Source: Paenibacillus camelliae (GTDB lineage Bacteria; Bacillota; Bacilli; Paenibacillales; Paenibacillaceae). Taken from it: a stretch of DNA of 64,000 nt. A program made the position numbers and the translations under genes. The stretch spans positions 62,001 to 126,000 of the forward strand of contig NZ_JAMBNY010000008.1 in NCBI RefSeq assembly GCF_023715345.1. The letters are read 5' to 3'. The notes below the pieces were generated by a model, which was given only the letters and a program-made list of their open reading frames with translations, had not been told where the DNA came from and made no database searches. Each line of letters begins with the position of its first letter. Positions within the stretch are counted from its first letter, which is position 1. Positions 36,313-45,493 of this stretch are shown here, one piece after another.

Positions 36313-36479
36313 GTTCAAAAAGTACAGCTTTGATCACGAAGCAGTAACTGGATGCGTTTTCGACATCGAATATTGAATTCAGCCGAGCCATCCGGTGCTC
36401 ACGTACCTTTATGTACGCTGCGCTCCTCTGTCTCTAGCTTCTTTCAATCTTCTCGGTGCTGAAAGCTGAATTTTTGAAC
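36313..36479 (+). repeat. Dispersed inverted-repeat element, copy C
   Basis: Same family as copy A: bounded by GTTCAAAAA (36313-36321) and TTTTTGAAC (36471-36479), 167 bp, shares ACTTTGAT-like CTTTGATCACGA at the left and GCTGAAAGCTGAA at the right. The middle differs from copy A although it keeps CTCACGTA and TACGCTGCGCT. Non-coding. Confidence 0.75.
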
Positions 36480-36496
36480 ATCTATTTAAAGAGGAA

Positions 36497-36569
36497 GTTC
36501 AAAATCCAACTTTGATCACAAGTAGCACTGAAAGATTATTCTCGGTGCTGAAAGCTGAACTTTTTGAAC
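36497..36569 (+). repeat. Dispersed element, copy D (internally deleted)
   Basis: GTTCAAAATCCAACTTTGAT at the left end and CTCGGTGCTGAAAGCTGAAC plus TTTTTGAAC at the right, with about 90 bp of the middle missing. It sits 18 bp after copy C, directly in front of ispH. Confidence 0.75.
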
Positions 36570-36633
36570 ACTTATTTTACGTTTTAAGCAGAATGTTGCA
36601 AGACAAGCATTGTATAGAGAGTAGGTGCAAAGA

Positions 36634-37578
36634 TTGGAAATCGTTAAAATATCTCCGCGCGGCTATTGCTATGGTGTTGTTGATGCTATGGTACTTGCTC
36701 TGCAAACGGCAAAAAATCAAAATTTGCCAAGACCGATTTATATTCTTGGAATGATTGTTCATAATGCTCATGTCACTGAGGCATTCGAGACGGAAGGTGT
36801 AATTACACTGGATGGACCGAATCGTCTTGAAATATTAGATCAAATCGAAACAGGTACCGTTATTTTTACAGCTCACGGTGTATCGCCTGAGGTTCGTAAA
36901 AAAGCACGTGAAAAGGGCCTGACGGTTATCGATGCAACATGCCCAGACGTCACAAAAACTCATGATATCATTAGAGAGAAAAGTGAAGAGGGCTTCCATA
37001 CCATTTATATCGGTAAGAAAGGTCATCCCGAGCCAGAGGGCGCAATTGGTGTGGCGCCGGACATGGTTCACTTGATTGAAAAAGAGGATGAAATTGCGAG
37101 CTTAAGCTTTAGCTCCGATGTTCCGCTTCTTATTACGAATCAAACGACGATGTCGCAATGGGATATCCGTCATATTATTGAAAAGCTAAAGGAAAAGTTC
37201 CCGCATGCTGAAGTGCATAATGAGATATGCTTAGCAACACAGGTGCGTCAGGAAGCAGTTGCTAACCAAGCTGGAGAGGCACAGCTATGTATCGTAGTCG
37301 GTGATCCTCGTAGCAACAACTCTAATCGTCTAGCTCAAGTATCAGAGGAGATTGCTGGTGTTAAAGCTTACCGCATTGCTGATCTGTCGGAGCTGAAGCA
37401 GGAATGGTTGAAGGGCATTGATCGGGTCGCTGTTACGTCCGGTGCATCGACGCCTACTGCATTAACGAAGGAAGTTATCGATTATTTAGCACAGTATGAG
37501 CATGACGATCCATCTACCTGGCCGATTACACGTACGGTTAATATGGAGAAGATTTTACCAAAAATTAAAACGAAATAA
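36634..37578 (+). CDS. ispH: 4-hydroxy-3-methylbut-2-enyl diphosphate reductase
   Basis: 314 residues from TTG 36634, giving the family N-terminus [18 protein letters not shown] 36625 overlaps the AGGTG ribosome site. The three cysteines that hold the [4Fe-4S] cluster are Cys12 (RGYCYG), about Cys103 (DATCPDV) and about Cys199 (NEICLAT), with HGVSPEVR and GHPEPEG also conserved. Last step of the MEP isoprenoid pathway, giving IPP and DMAPP. Stands alone between dispersed repeats and a terminator. Confidence 0.95.
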   Translation: MEIVKISPRGYCYGVVDAMVLALQTAKNQNLPRPIYILGMIVHNAHVTEAFETEGVITLDGPNRLEILDQIETGTVIFTAHGVSPEVRKKAREKGLTVIDATCPDVTKTHDIIREKSEEGFHTIYIGKKGHPEPEGAIGVAPDMVHLIEKEDEIASLSFSSDVPLLITNQTTMSQWDIRHIIEKLKEKFPHAEVHNEICLATQVRQEAVANQAGEAQLCIVVGDPRSNNSNRLAQVSEEIAGVKAYRIADLSELKQEWLKGIDRVAVTSGASTPTALTKEVIDYLAQYEHDDPSTWPITRTVNMEKILPKIKTK

Positions 37579-37598
37579 TATTATTTCCTAAGATTAAG

Positions 37599-37636
37599 GC
37601 ATAAGTCTAGAATACAACTAGGCTTATGCTTTTTTT
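37599..37636 (+). terminator. Terminator of ispH
   Basis: GCATAAGTCTAG (37599-37610) / CTAGGCTTATGC (37618-37629), one wobble pair, then seven T. Confidence 0.88.
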
Positions 37637-37699
37637 ATTGCAGGCCTTTTTATGGTTGACATTTGCAAGGGAAGCGATTATGATTACTTTATTAGATAA

Positions 37700-37755
37700 A
37701 AGCATAAAAGCGTCGAAGCACATAAGCATTAAAGCATATAAGCGTGAAAGTGTTA
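37700..37755 (+). repeat. Seven tandem octamers in the DAHP synthase leader
   Basis: AAGC begins exactly every 8 bp at 37700, 37708, 37716, 37724, 37732 and 37740, with AAGT at 37748. Units follow the pattern AAGC[A/G][T/C]NN. A 7-bp inverted repeat TATGTGT-TAT-ACACATA (37754-37770) follows directly. Not coding. Lies 60 bp before the start codon. Confidence 0.7.
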
Positions 37756-37817
37756 TGTGTTATACACATAGGCTGATATAAGTAAGTACAGTTGCCGAAG
37801 TAAAGGAGAGAAATAAT

Positions 37818-38882
37818 ATGATCGTTATTACAAAAAATAATGTACCAGAAGAAAGATTGCAGGAAATTGTACAGTTTATCGAGCGTAGAGATGGGATGAA
37901 GGCCCATATCTCTAAAGGAACTGATCGGACAGTTATTGGTATTATTGGGCAAGCAGATCCTCAGCTCGGAGAACAATTAAAATCGATGCGCGGCGTTGAG
38001 AATGTCATTAAAATCTCAAAATCCTACAAGCTGGCAAGTCGCGATTTTCATCCAAATGATACCGTTATTGAGATTAACGGTGTAAAAATAGGCGGTAGTC
38101 ATGTCGTAGTGATGGGCGGACCTTGTGCGGTTGAAAGCCCTGAGCAAATCGATGAGATTGCTAGACTAGTAAAAGCTGCTGGTGGCCAAGTGCTGCGTGG
38201 TGGTGCTTTCAAGCCAAGAACAGGACCTTACAGCTTCCAAGGAATTGGTGTTGAAGGTTTAGAGATGATGGCAGAAGCAGGGAAAAAGCACGGGCTGCTT
38301 ACGATCACTGAGGTAATGACGCCAGAATATGTGGATGTATGTGCACAGTATGCTGATATATTGCAGGTTGGTACGCGCAATATGCAAAACTTCGATCTGT
38401 TGCGCAAGCTAGGTACGATTCAAACGCCTGTGCTGCTGAAGCGCGGATTTAGTGCTACTTATGATGAGTTTTTGAACGCAGCAGAGTATATTCTAGCTGG
38501 TGGCAATCCAAACGTCATGCTGTGTGAGCGTGGTATTCGCACATTCGAAACGTATACTCGAAATACGCTAGATCTATCTGCCATTCCAGTGCTTCAATCA
38601 TTAAGTCATCTGCCAGTTATCTCTGACCCGAGCCATGGAACAGGTCGACGCGAGCTTGTAGAGCCGATGAGTAAGGCATCACTTGCTGCTGGTGCGAACG
38701 GCTTAATTATTGAGATGCATACGGATCCAGACAATTCAATGACTGGGGATGGTGTTCAATCGTTGTTCCCAGATCAATTCGCTGCATTGCTTAAGGATCT
38801 GGAGAAGCTAGCACCTATTGTAGGCAAGGAGTTCAATACAGAGAAAGCACCCGCTGAAGCATTTAAAGAATGGATTAAATAG
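37818..38882 (+). CDS. aroF: 3-deoxy-7-phosphoheptulonate (DAHP) synthase, type I-beta
   Basis: 354 residues. N-terminal ferredoxin-like regulatory domain (about 1-75), then the TIM-barrel catalytic domain with [39 protein letters not shown] and [10 protein letters not shown]. Condenses phosphoenolpyruvate and erythrose 4-phosphate, first step of the shikimate pathway. The N-terminal extension is the type that mediates feedback control in other Gram-positives. ATG 37818 follows AAAGGAGAGAAATAAT. Confidence 0.94.
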   Translation: MIVITKNNVPEERLQEIVQFIERRDGMKAHISKGTDRTVIGIIGQADPQLGEQLKSMRGVENVIKISKSYKLASRDFHPNDTVIEINGVKIGGSHVVVMGGPCAVESPEQIDEIARLVKAAGGQVLRGGAFKPRTGPYSFQGIGVEGLEMMAEAGKKHGLLTITEVMTPEYVDVCAQYADILQVGTRNMQNFDLLRKLGTIQTPVLLKRGFSATYDEFLNAAEYILAGGNPNVMLCERGIRTFETYTRNTLDLSAIPVLQSLSHLPVISDPSHGTGRRELVEPMSKASLAAGANGLIIEMHTDPDNSMTGDGVQSLFPDQFAALLKDLEKLAPIVGKEFNTEKAPAEAFKEWIK

Positions 38883-38893
38883 TACTACACAGC

Positions 38894-38938
38894 TACAGCT
38901 GCTTACCTCAAGCTTTGAGGCTAGCAGCTGTATTTTTA
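38894..38938 (+). terminator. Terminator of the DAHP synthase gene
   Basis: TACAGCTGCT (38894-38903) / AGCAGCTGTA (38923-38932) with a second stem CCTCA/TGAGG inside and a short T tract. Confidence 0.85.
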
Positions 38939-39052
38939 CATAATTTTGCTATTATGGCTTGAGTTTTGACAATTTGCGATTCATCAGCTACGATAGGGAC
39001 TTATATCGTCCACTATGCTTTGGACCAATATTGATAGAAATGGAGAATCGCT

Positions 39053-39394
39053 ATGTCAACGAATTTACCAAATTGTCCGAAATGTAATTCCATCTACACG
39101 TATGAGGATGGCACACTGTTTATCTGTCCTGAATGTGCACATGAATGGTCGCCTGCTAACGATCAGCAAGCTGGTGATGAGCTAGTCGTGCACGATGCGA
39201 ATGGCAATCTACTTCAGGATGGAGATACGATCACGATAATAAAAGACTTAAAGGTGAAGGGCAGTTCTTCTACCTTGAAAATTGGTACGAAGGTTAAAAA
39301 TATTAGATTGATCGACGGTGATCATAATATTGATTGTAAAATCGACGGCTTTGGAGCAATGAAGCTGAAAAGTGAGTTTGTGAAAAAGGCATAA
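39053..39394 (+). CDS. yjdM: PhnA/YjdM-like zinc-ribbon protein
   Basis: 113 residues. N-terminal zinc ribbon ([21 protein letters not shown], cysteines about 8, 11, 26, 29) and a C-terminal small beta barrel with [13 protein letters not shown] and [19 protein letters not shown]. The family was called alkylphosphonate utilisation protein PhnA, but no phosphonate genes are nearby and the true role is unclear. Single gene with its own terminator. Confidence 0.88.
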   Translation: MSTNLPNCPKCNSIYTYEDGTLFICPECAHEWSPANDQQAGDELVVHDANGNLLQDGDTITIIKDLKVKGSSSTLKIGTKVKNIRLIDGDHNIDCKIDGFGAMKLKSEFVKKA

Positions 39395-39410
39395 CCCAGA
39401 AAGATTTTTT

Positions 39411-39440
39411 AGGACAGCATATTGAAGCTGTCCTTTTTAT
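39411..39440 (+). terminator. Terminator of yjdM
   Basis: AGGACAGC (39411-39418) / GCTGTCCT (39427-39434) followed by a T-rich tract. Confidence 0.85.
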
Positions 39441-39604
39441 TTTTACGCAAGCAAGACAACCAAGCGATTGAACCATGCGATACAACCAAGCGTTCTATTC
39501 TTACACACGATAAAAAAATGAGCTAGACAGAATAGAAGGATTTACATATAATTTCTAAGTAATTCCAATTTTTATTTTATTATCTTATTTTTAGGGGGGA
39601 TCAT

Positions 39605-40753
39605 ATGCTTCAAGCAATGTATGATGGAAATTTGAATGCTAAGCCTGAGGATGTAGGATATGACAGAAAAAAGCTAGAAGCACTGAATGAGCACTACGAG
39701 AAGCTGATTGAACGCGGAACATTGCAAGGAGCGAGCTATCTGATCTCCAAAAACGGACATATCTTCGCCCGCTCTGCGATGGGCAAGCTTCGGTATGCTT
39801 CGGACAGCCAAGACCTGCTTCCTCAGTCCATCCGCAAGGTTTATTCCATCACGAAAGCGTTTACGGCAGTGGCTATCGGACAACTCATTGACCGTGGTTT
39901 ATTGTACCTTCATCAGTCGGCTAGCAGTATATTACCCGAGATGGATAACGATAAGCATCGACAGATTACCATATTTCATTTGCTAACCCATACCTCTGGT
40001 TTAAATGGAGACCCAGGGTTTTACAACGAGCCATATGGACTACCTTGGTTCGAGTGGACGGCAGAAGAGATTCGCAAGCAAGATCCATCAATCAACTGGA
40101 AGAAAGTGATCTTGGCGGGACCACTACAACGAATGCCTGGTAAGGAGTGGATATATTCAACGAGCGCTTACGCGTTGCTTGGTGCAATTATTGCAGCCGT
40201 ATCGGGTAAATCCTATGAGCAGTACATTTATGATGAAATTTTGCAGCCGCTTGGCATGAGTCGCACCTTCTTTACGGTGCCAGAGGCAATGCACGATGAA
40301 GTGTGTGTAACGAGCAGCTGGCAGGAGGAAGAGCTTTCTCGTTCAAATCTAGCAAGTGACGACGATCCACCGAAAGCTGGTAATGGCTTATACTCAACGC
40401 TGGATGATCTGTGGATTTTCGGCCAGATGATGCTGAATGGCGGACAGTATAATGGTAAGCGCATTCTATCTCCCCGTGCAATCCAGCTGCAAACCACCAA
40501 TCACCTACACAATGTTCCTCATCAAGGCTGGGGCAGCAATCATAAAAACTATCCCTATGGGCTCGGTTGGTCGCTAGAACACTATGATCTTTGCTCGAAA
40601 GGCACCTATTCTCACGAAGGCTTTGGACATAGCGGGCTATATATTGATCCTGTTGAACAGCTTGTATTCGTATTTTTCGTTCCTTCTCAGCAAGGCTACA
40701 CGCATGAATCCGTTTTGCTTCCTCGCTCCATCGTGTGGTCAGGCATCCTCTAG
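39605..40753 (+). CDS. Serine hydrolase, beta-lactamase class C/penicillin-binding fold (first paralog)
   Basis: 382 residues, no signal peptide, so probably cytoplasmic or released by another route. The active-site Ser-x-x-Lys is SITK in VYSITKAFTAVAIG, the Tyr motif is around YSTSAYALLG, and the third motif region is SHEGFGHSG. The fold covers esterases, D-amino acid peptidases and beta-lactamase-like enzymes, so the substrate is open. A second copy of the same family follows 101 bp downstream and leads into an ABC exporter. ATG 39605 has AGGGGGGATCAT. Confidence 0.83.
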   Translation: MLQAMYDGNLNAKPEDVGYDRKKLEALNEHYEKLIERGTLQGASYLISKNGHIFARSAMGKLRYASDSQDLLPQSIRKVYSITKAFTAVAIGQLIDRGLLYLHQSASSILPEMDNDKHRQITIFHLLTHTSGLNGDPGFYNEPYGLPWFEWTAEEIRKQDPSINWKKVILAGPLQRMPGKEWIYSTSAYALLGAIIAAVSGKSYEQYIYDEILQPLGMSRTFFTVPEAMHDEVCVTSSWQEEELSRSNLASDDDPPKAGNGLYSTLDDLWIFGQMMLNGGQYNGKRILSPRAIQLQTTNHLHNVPHQGWGSNHKNYPYGLGWSLEHYDLCSKGTYSHEGFGHSGLYIDPVEQLVFVFFVPSQQGYTHESVLLPRSIVWSGIL

Positions 40754-40854
40754 TATCTGGTATCATATGCCGCAAGCTTCATGTCTACTAAATCTATTGA
40801 AATCATATGATTGCTTGTATAGATAAACCTATAATCCTATGAAATGGAGGAAAG

Positions 40855-42042
40855 ATGATGTCCTTAACGACAGAACCATCAAGAATGGACTGCAAGGAGG
40901 CAGGGTTTTCGGAGGAAGTGTTAGAACGGTTAAACGATCACTTTGCCCAATTAATAAAAGCAGACAAAATTCAGTGCGTATCTTATGTGCTAGCTCGACA
41001 TGGAAAGGTTTTTGCGGATGGTGCGATGGGGCGTCTGCGCTTTGATCGTCCAGAATCCATCATGAATAAGGATTCTATTCGGCGGATCGCCTCGGTTACG
41101 AAGCTGTTTACTGCCGTAGCTATATTTCAGCTCATTGAGGAGGGTAAGCTGTTTCTACGTCAATCTGTAGCGGATTGGATCGAGGAATTTAAGCATCCAT
41201 TATATGAGTCAATCAATATTATGCATCTGCTTACCCATACATCTGGCCTACGTGCAGACCCGTTTTATTACTTGGAGCCATATCCCGCAGGCTGGGGATC
41301 AGTACTGTTCGCTTACCAGCCGGAAACAGAGGGTCCGCATGCGATTACGGATTCTGAGGAGCTTGCAAAGCAGCAGCGTACAGCATGGATTCGTGCACTG
41401 CTGTCAGGCAAGCCGCTATCCAAGCCCGGTGAGGAGTGGAATTATTCATCGGCAGGCTATACAGTGCTAGGAGAAGTAATTGCAAGGGTGAGCGGCATGA
41501 GGTATGAGGAGTACGTTATGGAACGTATTGTTAAGCCGCTAGGCCTCGAGCGTACATTTTTCGTAGTACCTGAAGAGCTTCAAGATGAAGTGTGCATCAT
41601 CAATGAGTGGGAAAGCTCCCGTCTAAGCAGTAAGCTTGGTCCGAATGATGCACCAAGAGCAGGCGGCGGCTTGTATTCGACGCTATCGGATCTCAATCGA
41701 TTTGGTCAAATGCTGTTAAATGGTGGTGCCGTTGATGGCGTAAGAATCTTGTCTCGCAAGTCCGTCGAAAAAATGATCAGCAACTGCTTAGATAAAGGGA
41801 TCGATGCCTTTAGCTGGGGAGGAAGGCTGAAGGATAAAGCATATGGTCTCGGGCCGCTTCTAATCGCGCCTGGTGAATGGATAGAAGAGGACACTTACGG
41901 TCACGAAGGAGCAGGACGCTGTATTCTGCTGCTCGATCAAAAACGACAAGCAGTCATTCTGTTTTTCGTGCCGTCTAACAGTGATTGGTGTCCTGAATCG
42001 ATGATTGGTACTCAAAATGTGATCGGAGCGGGATGGCTTTGA
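40855..42042 (+). CDS. Serine hydrolase, beta-lactamase class C fold (second paralog)
   Basis: 395 residues, aligned by eye with the preceding gene along most of its length (shared LTHTSGL, QPLGM/KPLGLERTFF, VPE, LYSTL, QMLNG). Nucleophile SVTK in IASVTKLFTAVAIFQL, Tyr in YSSAGYTVLGEV, and YGHEGAGR near the end. It has an insert around residues 155-175 absent from the first copy. The stop overlaps the next ABC permease start by 10 bp, so hydrolase and exporter are translated together. No signal peptide. Confidence 0.83.
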   Translation: MMSLTTEPSRMDCKEAGFSEEVLERLNDHFAQLIKADKIQCVSYVLARHGKVFADGAMGRLRFDRPESIMNKDSIRRIASVTKLFTAVAIFQLIEEGKLFLRQSVADWIEEFKHPLYESINIMHLLTHTSGLRADPFYYLEPYPAGWGSVLFAYQPETEGPHAITDSEELAKQQRTAWIRALLSGKPLSKPGEEWNYSSAGYTVLGEVIARVSGMRYEEYVMERIVKPLGLERTFFVVPEELQDEVCIINEWESSRLSSKLGPNDAPRAGGGLYSTLSDLNRFGQMLLNGGAVDGVRILSRKSVEKMISNCLDKGIDAFSWGGRLKDKAYGLGPLLIAPGEWIEEDTYGHEGAGRCILLLDQKRQAVILFFVPSNSDWCPESMIGTQNVIGAGWL

Positions 42043-42848
42043 ACAAGCAATGGGCGATCATTCGAGCGATCGGCTTCGTAACCTATAAGGAATGGGCGGC
42101 CTTCCGTTCCCATATGCTCGCCTCTCTTTTTGTAGGACCTGTATTGTTCCTCGTACAAGTATTTATATGGCAGGCGATGTTCGTGGGGAAGGAAACGATT
42201 AACGGATTAACCTTCGAACAGATGCTGACGTATTACGGAGTCGTAACGTTGATCCACTATATTACATTTGATTTTGCTGATTGGAATTTGCAGATGCTCG
42301 TACGCAGTGGCAAATTCGTTACATTCGCCTTGCGTCCTTTGCCGCACTGGGTATTTGCTTTAGCACAAAAGCTAGGTCATCGCACGCTCGCGTTAGGGTT
42401 TGAGGTGCTGCCGGTGCTGCTGCTGTTTGTCTTATTGTTTCAGGTGCAGCTTGTCCCAGTTGCCCCGGGCTGGGCAGTGGTATCGATATTACTAAGCTTT
42501 CTAATGAGCTTTATGATCAATTATTGTGTTGGCCTCACTGCATTTTGGCTAGTCCGAGCGGAAGGCGTTAGACGCGTATTTCTACTGCTGAAGGATGTAA
42601 GTGCAGGGGTGTTTCTGCCCCTGTCCTTCTTCCCAGAAGTGGTGCAGAAAATACTGTTTTTTCTGCCCTTTCAATTTATTACGTATTTGCCGACGCGCGT
42701 GTTTATTGGCGACTATGAGCTGGCTGGCATACGCTTGTCCATTGCAGAAGCAGTTGGCTTGCAGGCATTGGCCGTCGCAGTGACCGCGGCCCTGATGCTT
42801 CTTATGTATCGCGCGGCACTTAAACGGTTTACGGGGGTTGGCGTATGA
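42033..42848 (+). CDS. ABC-2-type transporter permease (first of pair)
   Basis: 271 residues, about six membrane helices, with the DUF990/ABC-2 style of a first cytoplasmic region followed by WQAMFVGKETINGLTFEQM. Overlaps the serine hydrolase upstream by 10 bp and the second permease by 4 bp (ATGA). With that permease and the ATPase it should form an exporter. Cargo unknown; coupling to two serine hydrolases points to an ester, peptide or lipid-like substrate (inference). Confidence 0.83.
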   Translation: MALNKQWAIIRAIGFVTYKEWAAFRSHMLASLFVGPVLFLVQVFIWQAMFVGKETINGLTFEQMLTYYGVVTLIHYITFDFADWNLQMLVRSGKFVTFALRPLPHWVFALAQKLGHRTLALGFEVLPVLLLFVLLFQVQLVPVAPGWAVVSILLSFLMSFMINYCVGLTAFWLVRAEGVRRVFLLLKDVSAGVFLPLSFFPEVVQKILFFLPFQFITYLPTRVFIGDYELAGIRLSIAEAVGLQALAVAVTAALMLLMYRAALKRFTGVGV

Positions 42849-43627
42849 AGGGAATACTAGCATGCTGGAGTTCCATGATGAGAGTAAAGCTTGCAGAGAT
42901 GATGGCATATCGCAGCCACTTTATATTAAGTGTGCTGCTGCTCATCGTAGGTGATCTTGTTGTTCCTCTCGTGACGCTGCTCGTCTATCGTTCTGGAGCA
43001 TCGTTTCCGGGATGGACATTGCATGAAGCGCTCCTTGTACAGGCAGTATTTGTACTAGCCAAGGGAATTGCCTTCCCATTTTTCTTCGGCATGGTCGGAA
43101 CGACACTTTCTCAGGTTCGTGAAGGCACCTTCGATCTGCTTCTGTTAAGGCCGAGACCTGTTATGTTTATGTCGATGCTTTCTGGGTTTGATCCTGATGA
43201 TTTTGGCAGGCTCGTTAGCGGCTCGGTGTTGTTTGCCTTTGCAATGCAAGGCATCGTTATTCCTGGAGGAGCGGCATGGGTTCAATTTAGCTTGTTGTTT
43301 ATTGCCTCGATTGCGATTTTATTTTCAATGTCATTGTTTTTGTCGGGGATATTGTTTCGCTGGGTAGGCAGCAGTCGAGTATTTGATATTTTTGATGCGG
43401 TGTCAGGCTTTGGTATGTATCCGGGTACCATTTTCTCTAAAGCGCTGCAAAATGTGTTTACGTATATATTGCCGATTGGATTAATTGCATTTGTGCCAGC
43501 CTCCGCATTGCTTGGCAGAGAGGGCTGGGGCTCGCTATGGACACTAGCTTCAGCCGCAGCGCTGGTGCTGCTCGGAATAGTATATTGGAATCGAATGCTG
43601 AAAAATTACACGAGTGCAGGCGGCTAA
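42845..43627 (+). CDS. ABC-2-type transporter permease (second of pair)
   Basis: 260 residues, about six membrane helices, related in style to the previous permease (paired, non-identical DUF990-type subunits are typical of this transporter group). VREGTFDLLLLRPRPVMF is the conserved cytoplasmic loop region. Translation is coupled through the ATGA overlap; the ATPase follows 36 bp later. Confidence 0.83.
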   Translation: MKGILACWSSMMRVKLAEMMAYRSHFILSVLLLIVGDLVVPLVTLLVYRSGASFPGWTLHEALLVQAVFVLAKGIAFPFFFGMVGTTLSQVREGTFDLLLLRPRPVMFMSMLSGFDPDDFGRLVSGSVLFAFAMQGIVIPGGAAWVQFSLLFIASIAILFSMSLFLSGILFRWVGSSRVFDIFDAVSGFGMYPGTIFSKALQNVFTYILPIGLIAFVPASALLGREGWGSLWTLASAAALVLLGIVYWNRMLKNYTSAGG

Positions 43628-43663
43628 TGATGTGCATAGGAACGGAAAGCGCGGTGTTAATCG

Positions 43664-44656
43664 ATGATAGAAGTAAATGAGCTAAGCAAGAAGTATTATA
43701 CCTTTGAGCGCGGCCATACGATGCGAGAGGTGATCAAAACACTTGTGCATCGGCCGATGAAGGAAATATGTGCGGTGAATCGCATCTCATTTAAGATAGA
43801 GCAGGGTGAGATGGTGGCCTTTCTCGGGCCAAACGGCGCTGGAAAGTCAACAACGCTGAAAATGCTGACCGGGGTTTTACATCCTACCTCCGGTGAAGTT
43901 AGAAGCCTTGGTCTTGTGCCATGGAAGCAGCGTAGGGAATATGTACGCCGTATTGGAGCTGTATTTGGCCAGAAGTCGCAGCTCATATGGGATATTCCAC
44001 CCTCGGATGCATTCTATATGAATAAAGCGATTTATAGTATTTCAGATAAGGATTACGCTGAAACGCTAGATGAATTGGTTGAGCTGCTTCAGGTTGGTGA
44101 TGTGATGAGAAAGCCGACTCGACAGCTATCTCTTGGTGAACGAATGAAGTGCGAGTTTATTATGGCGATGCTTCATCGCCCTGAGCTTGTGTTTTTGGAT
44201 GAGCCAACAATTGGTCTAGATATGATCGCCAAGGAGAATATACGAAGCTTTATACGAAGCATGAACAAGCGTAAGGTGACTTTTATTCTTACGACACATG
44301 ATCTTGAGGATGTCGAGCTTCTGGCGGAGCGAGTAATGGTCATCAATCACGGCCAGATCGTTGTTGATGACAGCTTAAACGGTTTAAGAAACAGACTTGG
44401 CAATAAAAAGTCAGTTCGACTAACTACCGAGCAGCCTGTGCCTGATTCGCTGCCTGCTGGCCTGAAGCTGCTAGAGCGTATCGGACCGCTTGAGGTGGAG
44501 CTGGAGATAGATACGTCAGCTCTAGCGCTAAAACCGTTTATATCTCAGTTTAACGAGTCCTATGGCATCATAGATATGGCAATTGAGGCTCTACCTATCG
44601 AAGCCGTAATGAAGCAATTATACGAGCAATCTCATACTCCCGTTCACAGCGTATAA
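43664..44656 (+). CDS. ABC transporter ATP-binding protein of the ABC-2 exporter
   Basis: 330 residues. Walker A GPNGAGKST, Q-loop VFGQKSQL, signature LSLGERMK, Walker B LVFLDEPTIGLD and switch TTHDLEDVELL are intact. A C-terminal extension (about 240-330) is typical of ATPases pairing with DUF990 permeases. Last gene of the unit that starts with the serine hydrolases; terminator follows. Confidence 0.92.
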   Translation: MIEVNELSKKYYTFERGHTMREVIKTLVHRPMKEICAVNRISFKIEQGEMVAFLGPNGAGKSTTLKMLTGVLHPTSGEVRSLGLVPWKQRREYVRRIGAVFGQKSQLIWDIPPSDAFYMNKAIYSISDKDYAETLDELVELLQVGDVMRKPTRQLSLGERMKCEFIMAMLHRPELVFLDEPTIGLDMIAKENIRSFIRSMNKRKVTFILTTHDLEDVELLAERVMVINHGQIVVDDSLNGLRNRLGNKKSVRLTTEQPVPDSLPAGLKLLERIGPLEVELEIDTSALALKPFISQFNESYGIIDMAIEALPIEAVMKQLYEQSHTPVHSV

Positions 44657-44670
44657 CGGATGTATAATGC

Positions 44671-44701
44671 AGACCTATGCCCAAGAGGTGTAGGTCTTTT
44701 T
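44671..44701 (+). terminator. Terminator of the hydrolase-ABC unit
   Basis: AGACCTA (44671-44677) / TAGGTCT (44691-44697) with TTTTT. Confidence 0.75.
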
Positions 44702-44748
44702 ACAATGGTGCTGTTTTCAGATTCATATAGCTTGATGTAACATTTGTT

Positions 44749-44777
44749 TTGATTAATAGGAACGTATGTTCTATAAT
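44749..44777 (+). promoter_or_regulatory. sigma-A promoter overlapped by a LexA (SOS) box
   Basis: TTGATT (44749-44754), 17 bp, TATAAT (44772-44777). The spacer contains GAACGTATGTTC (44760-44771), which fits 12 of 14 positions of the Bacillus LexA/DinR consensus CGAACRNRYGTTYC including both GAAC/GTTY half-sites. A repressor bound there would block RNA polymerase. Confidence 0.6.
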
Positions 44778-44816
44778 GAATAATAGTGAAACTACATAAT
44801 AATTGAGGTGTTGTTG

Positions 44817-45392
44817 TTGAGACCTGCTTTAACGAAAGATATTCATATTCAAAGCTTTAAAGATTACTACTGGCTTAAGGAAGAGCTGCAAGCCTTCTGC
44901 AGAGAACACGGACTAAGTGCTAGCGGCTCAAAAACGGAGATTTCTGAAAGGATCGAGTTTTTTCTTCAAACTGGGGAAATAAAAAAGCCTACACGAGCAT
45001 CGAGCTCCATGAAGAAGGCTGTATCTTCAGCGGAGCTTACACTGGATACGGTCATTACTGAAAATCATCGCTGCAGTCAAGAGGTGAGAGCATTTTTCAA
45101 GTCAGTGATCCCGAAGTTTCACTTTTCTACCTATATTCAAAATTATTTTAAAGAAAATGTAGGCAAGACATACCGTGATGCAGTGGATGCGTGGGTTGAG
45201 GAAGAAAAACGAAAGAAGGAGCCTACATATAAGAAAAAGATCGCTCCTCAATTTGAATACAATCAATTCATACGTGATTACTTTGCAGATCCGAGTAATC
45301 AAGGGAAAAACCGTGAAGCAGCCATTGAAGCTTGGAATGCGATAAAGAAGCTTCCTGGCAGCAACAAATATATTCCAAATCAGCATGGATGA
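44817..45392 (+). CDS. SAP-domain protein, predicted SOS-controlled
   Basis: 191 residues from TTG 44817 (GAGGTG six bases upstream; GTG 44808 overlaps that site). A SAP-type DNA-binding helix-loop-helix lies near the N-terminus (about 15-50: LKEELQAFCREHGLSASGSK, then TEISERIEFFL). The C-terminal half (about 85-185) has two related stretches, FHFSTYIQNYFKEN.GKTYRDAVDAW and FEYNQFIRDYFAD...NREAAIEAW, so an internal duplication is visible; it resembles the DUF6434-type region found with SAP domains. Catalytic residues are not seen. Nucleic-acid binding is likely; a DNA-damage role is inferred from the promoter. Confidence 0.78.
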   Translation: MRPALTKDIHIQSFKDYYWLKEELQAFCREHGLSASGSKTEISERIEFFLQTGEIKKPTRASSSMKKAVSSAELTLDTVITENHRCSQEVRAFFKSVIPKFHFSTYIQNYFKENVGKTYRDAVDAWVEEEKRKKEPTYKKKIAPQFEYNQFIRDYFADPSNQGKNREAAIEAWNAIKKLPGSNKYIPNQHG

Positions 45393-45493
45393 TTGAGGGA
45401 ATAAATGGGTGATCTCATTTATGAGGAATAATCTGCTGAACATTTTAGTATACATGTGCAGGATTGGATAGTTATAGAAGCGAAGGAATATAT

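Noticed and set aside
40272..40775. 167-residue antisense ORF over the first serine hydrolase
   Set aside because: Shadow ORF with no recognisable domain; the plus-strand gene has catalytic motifs.
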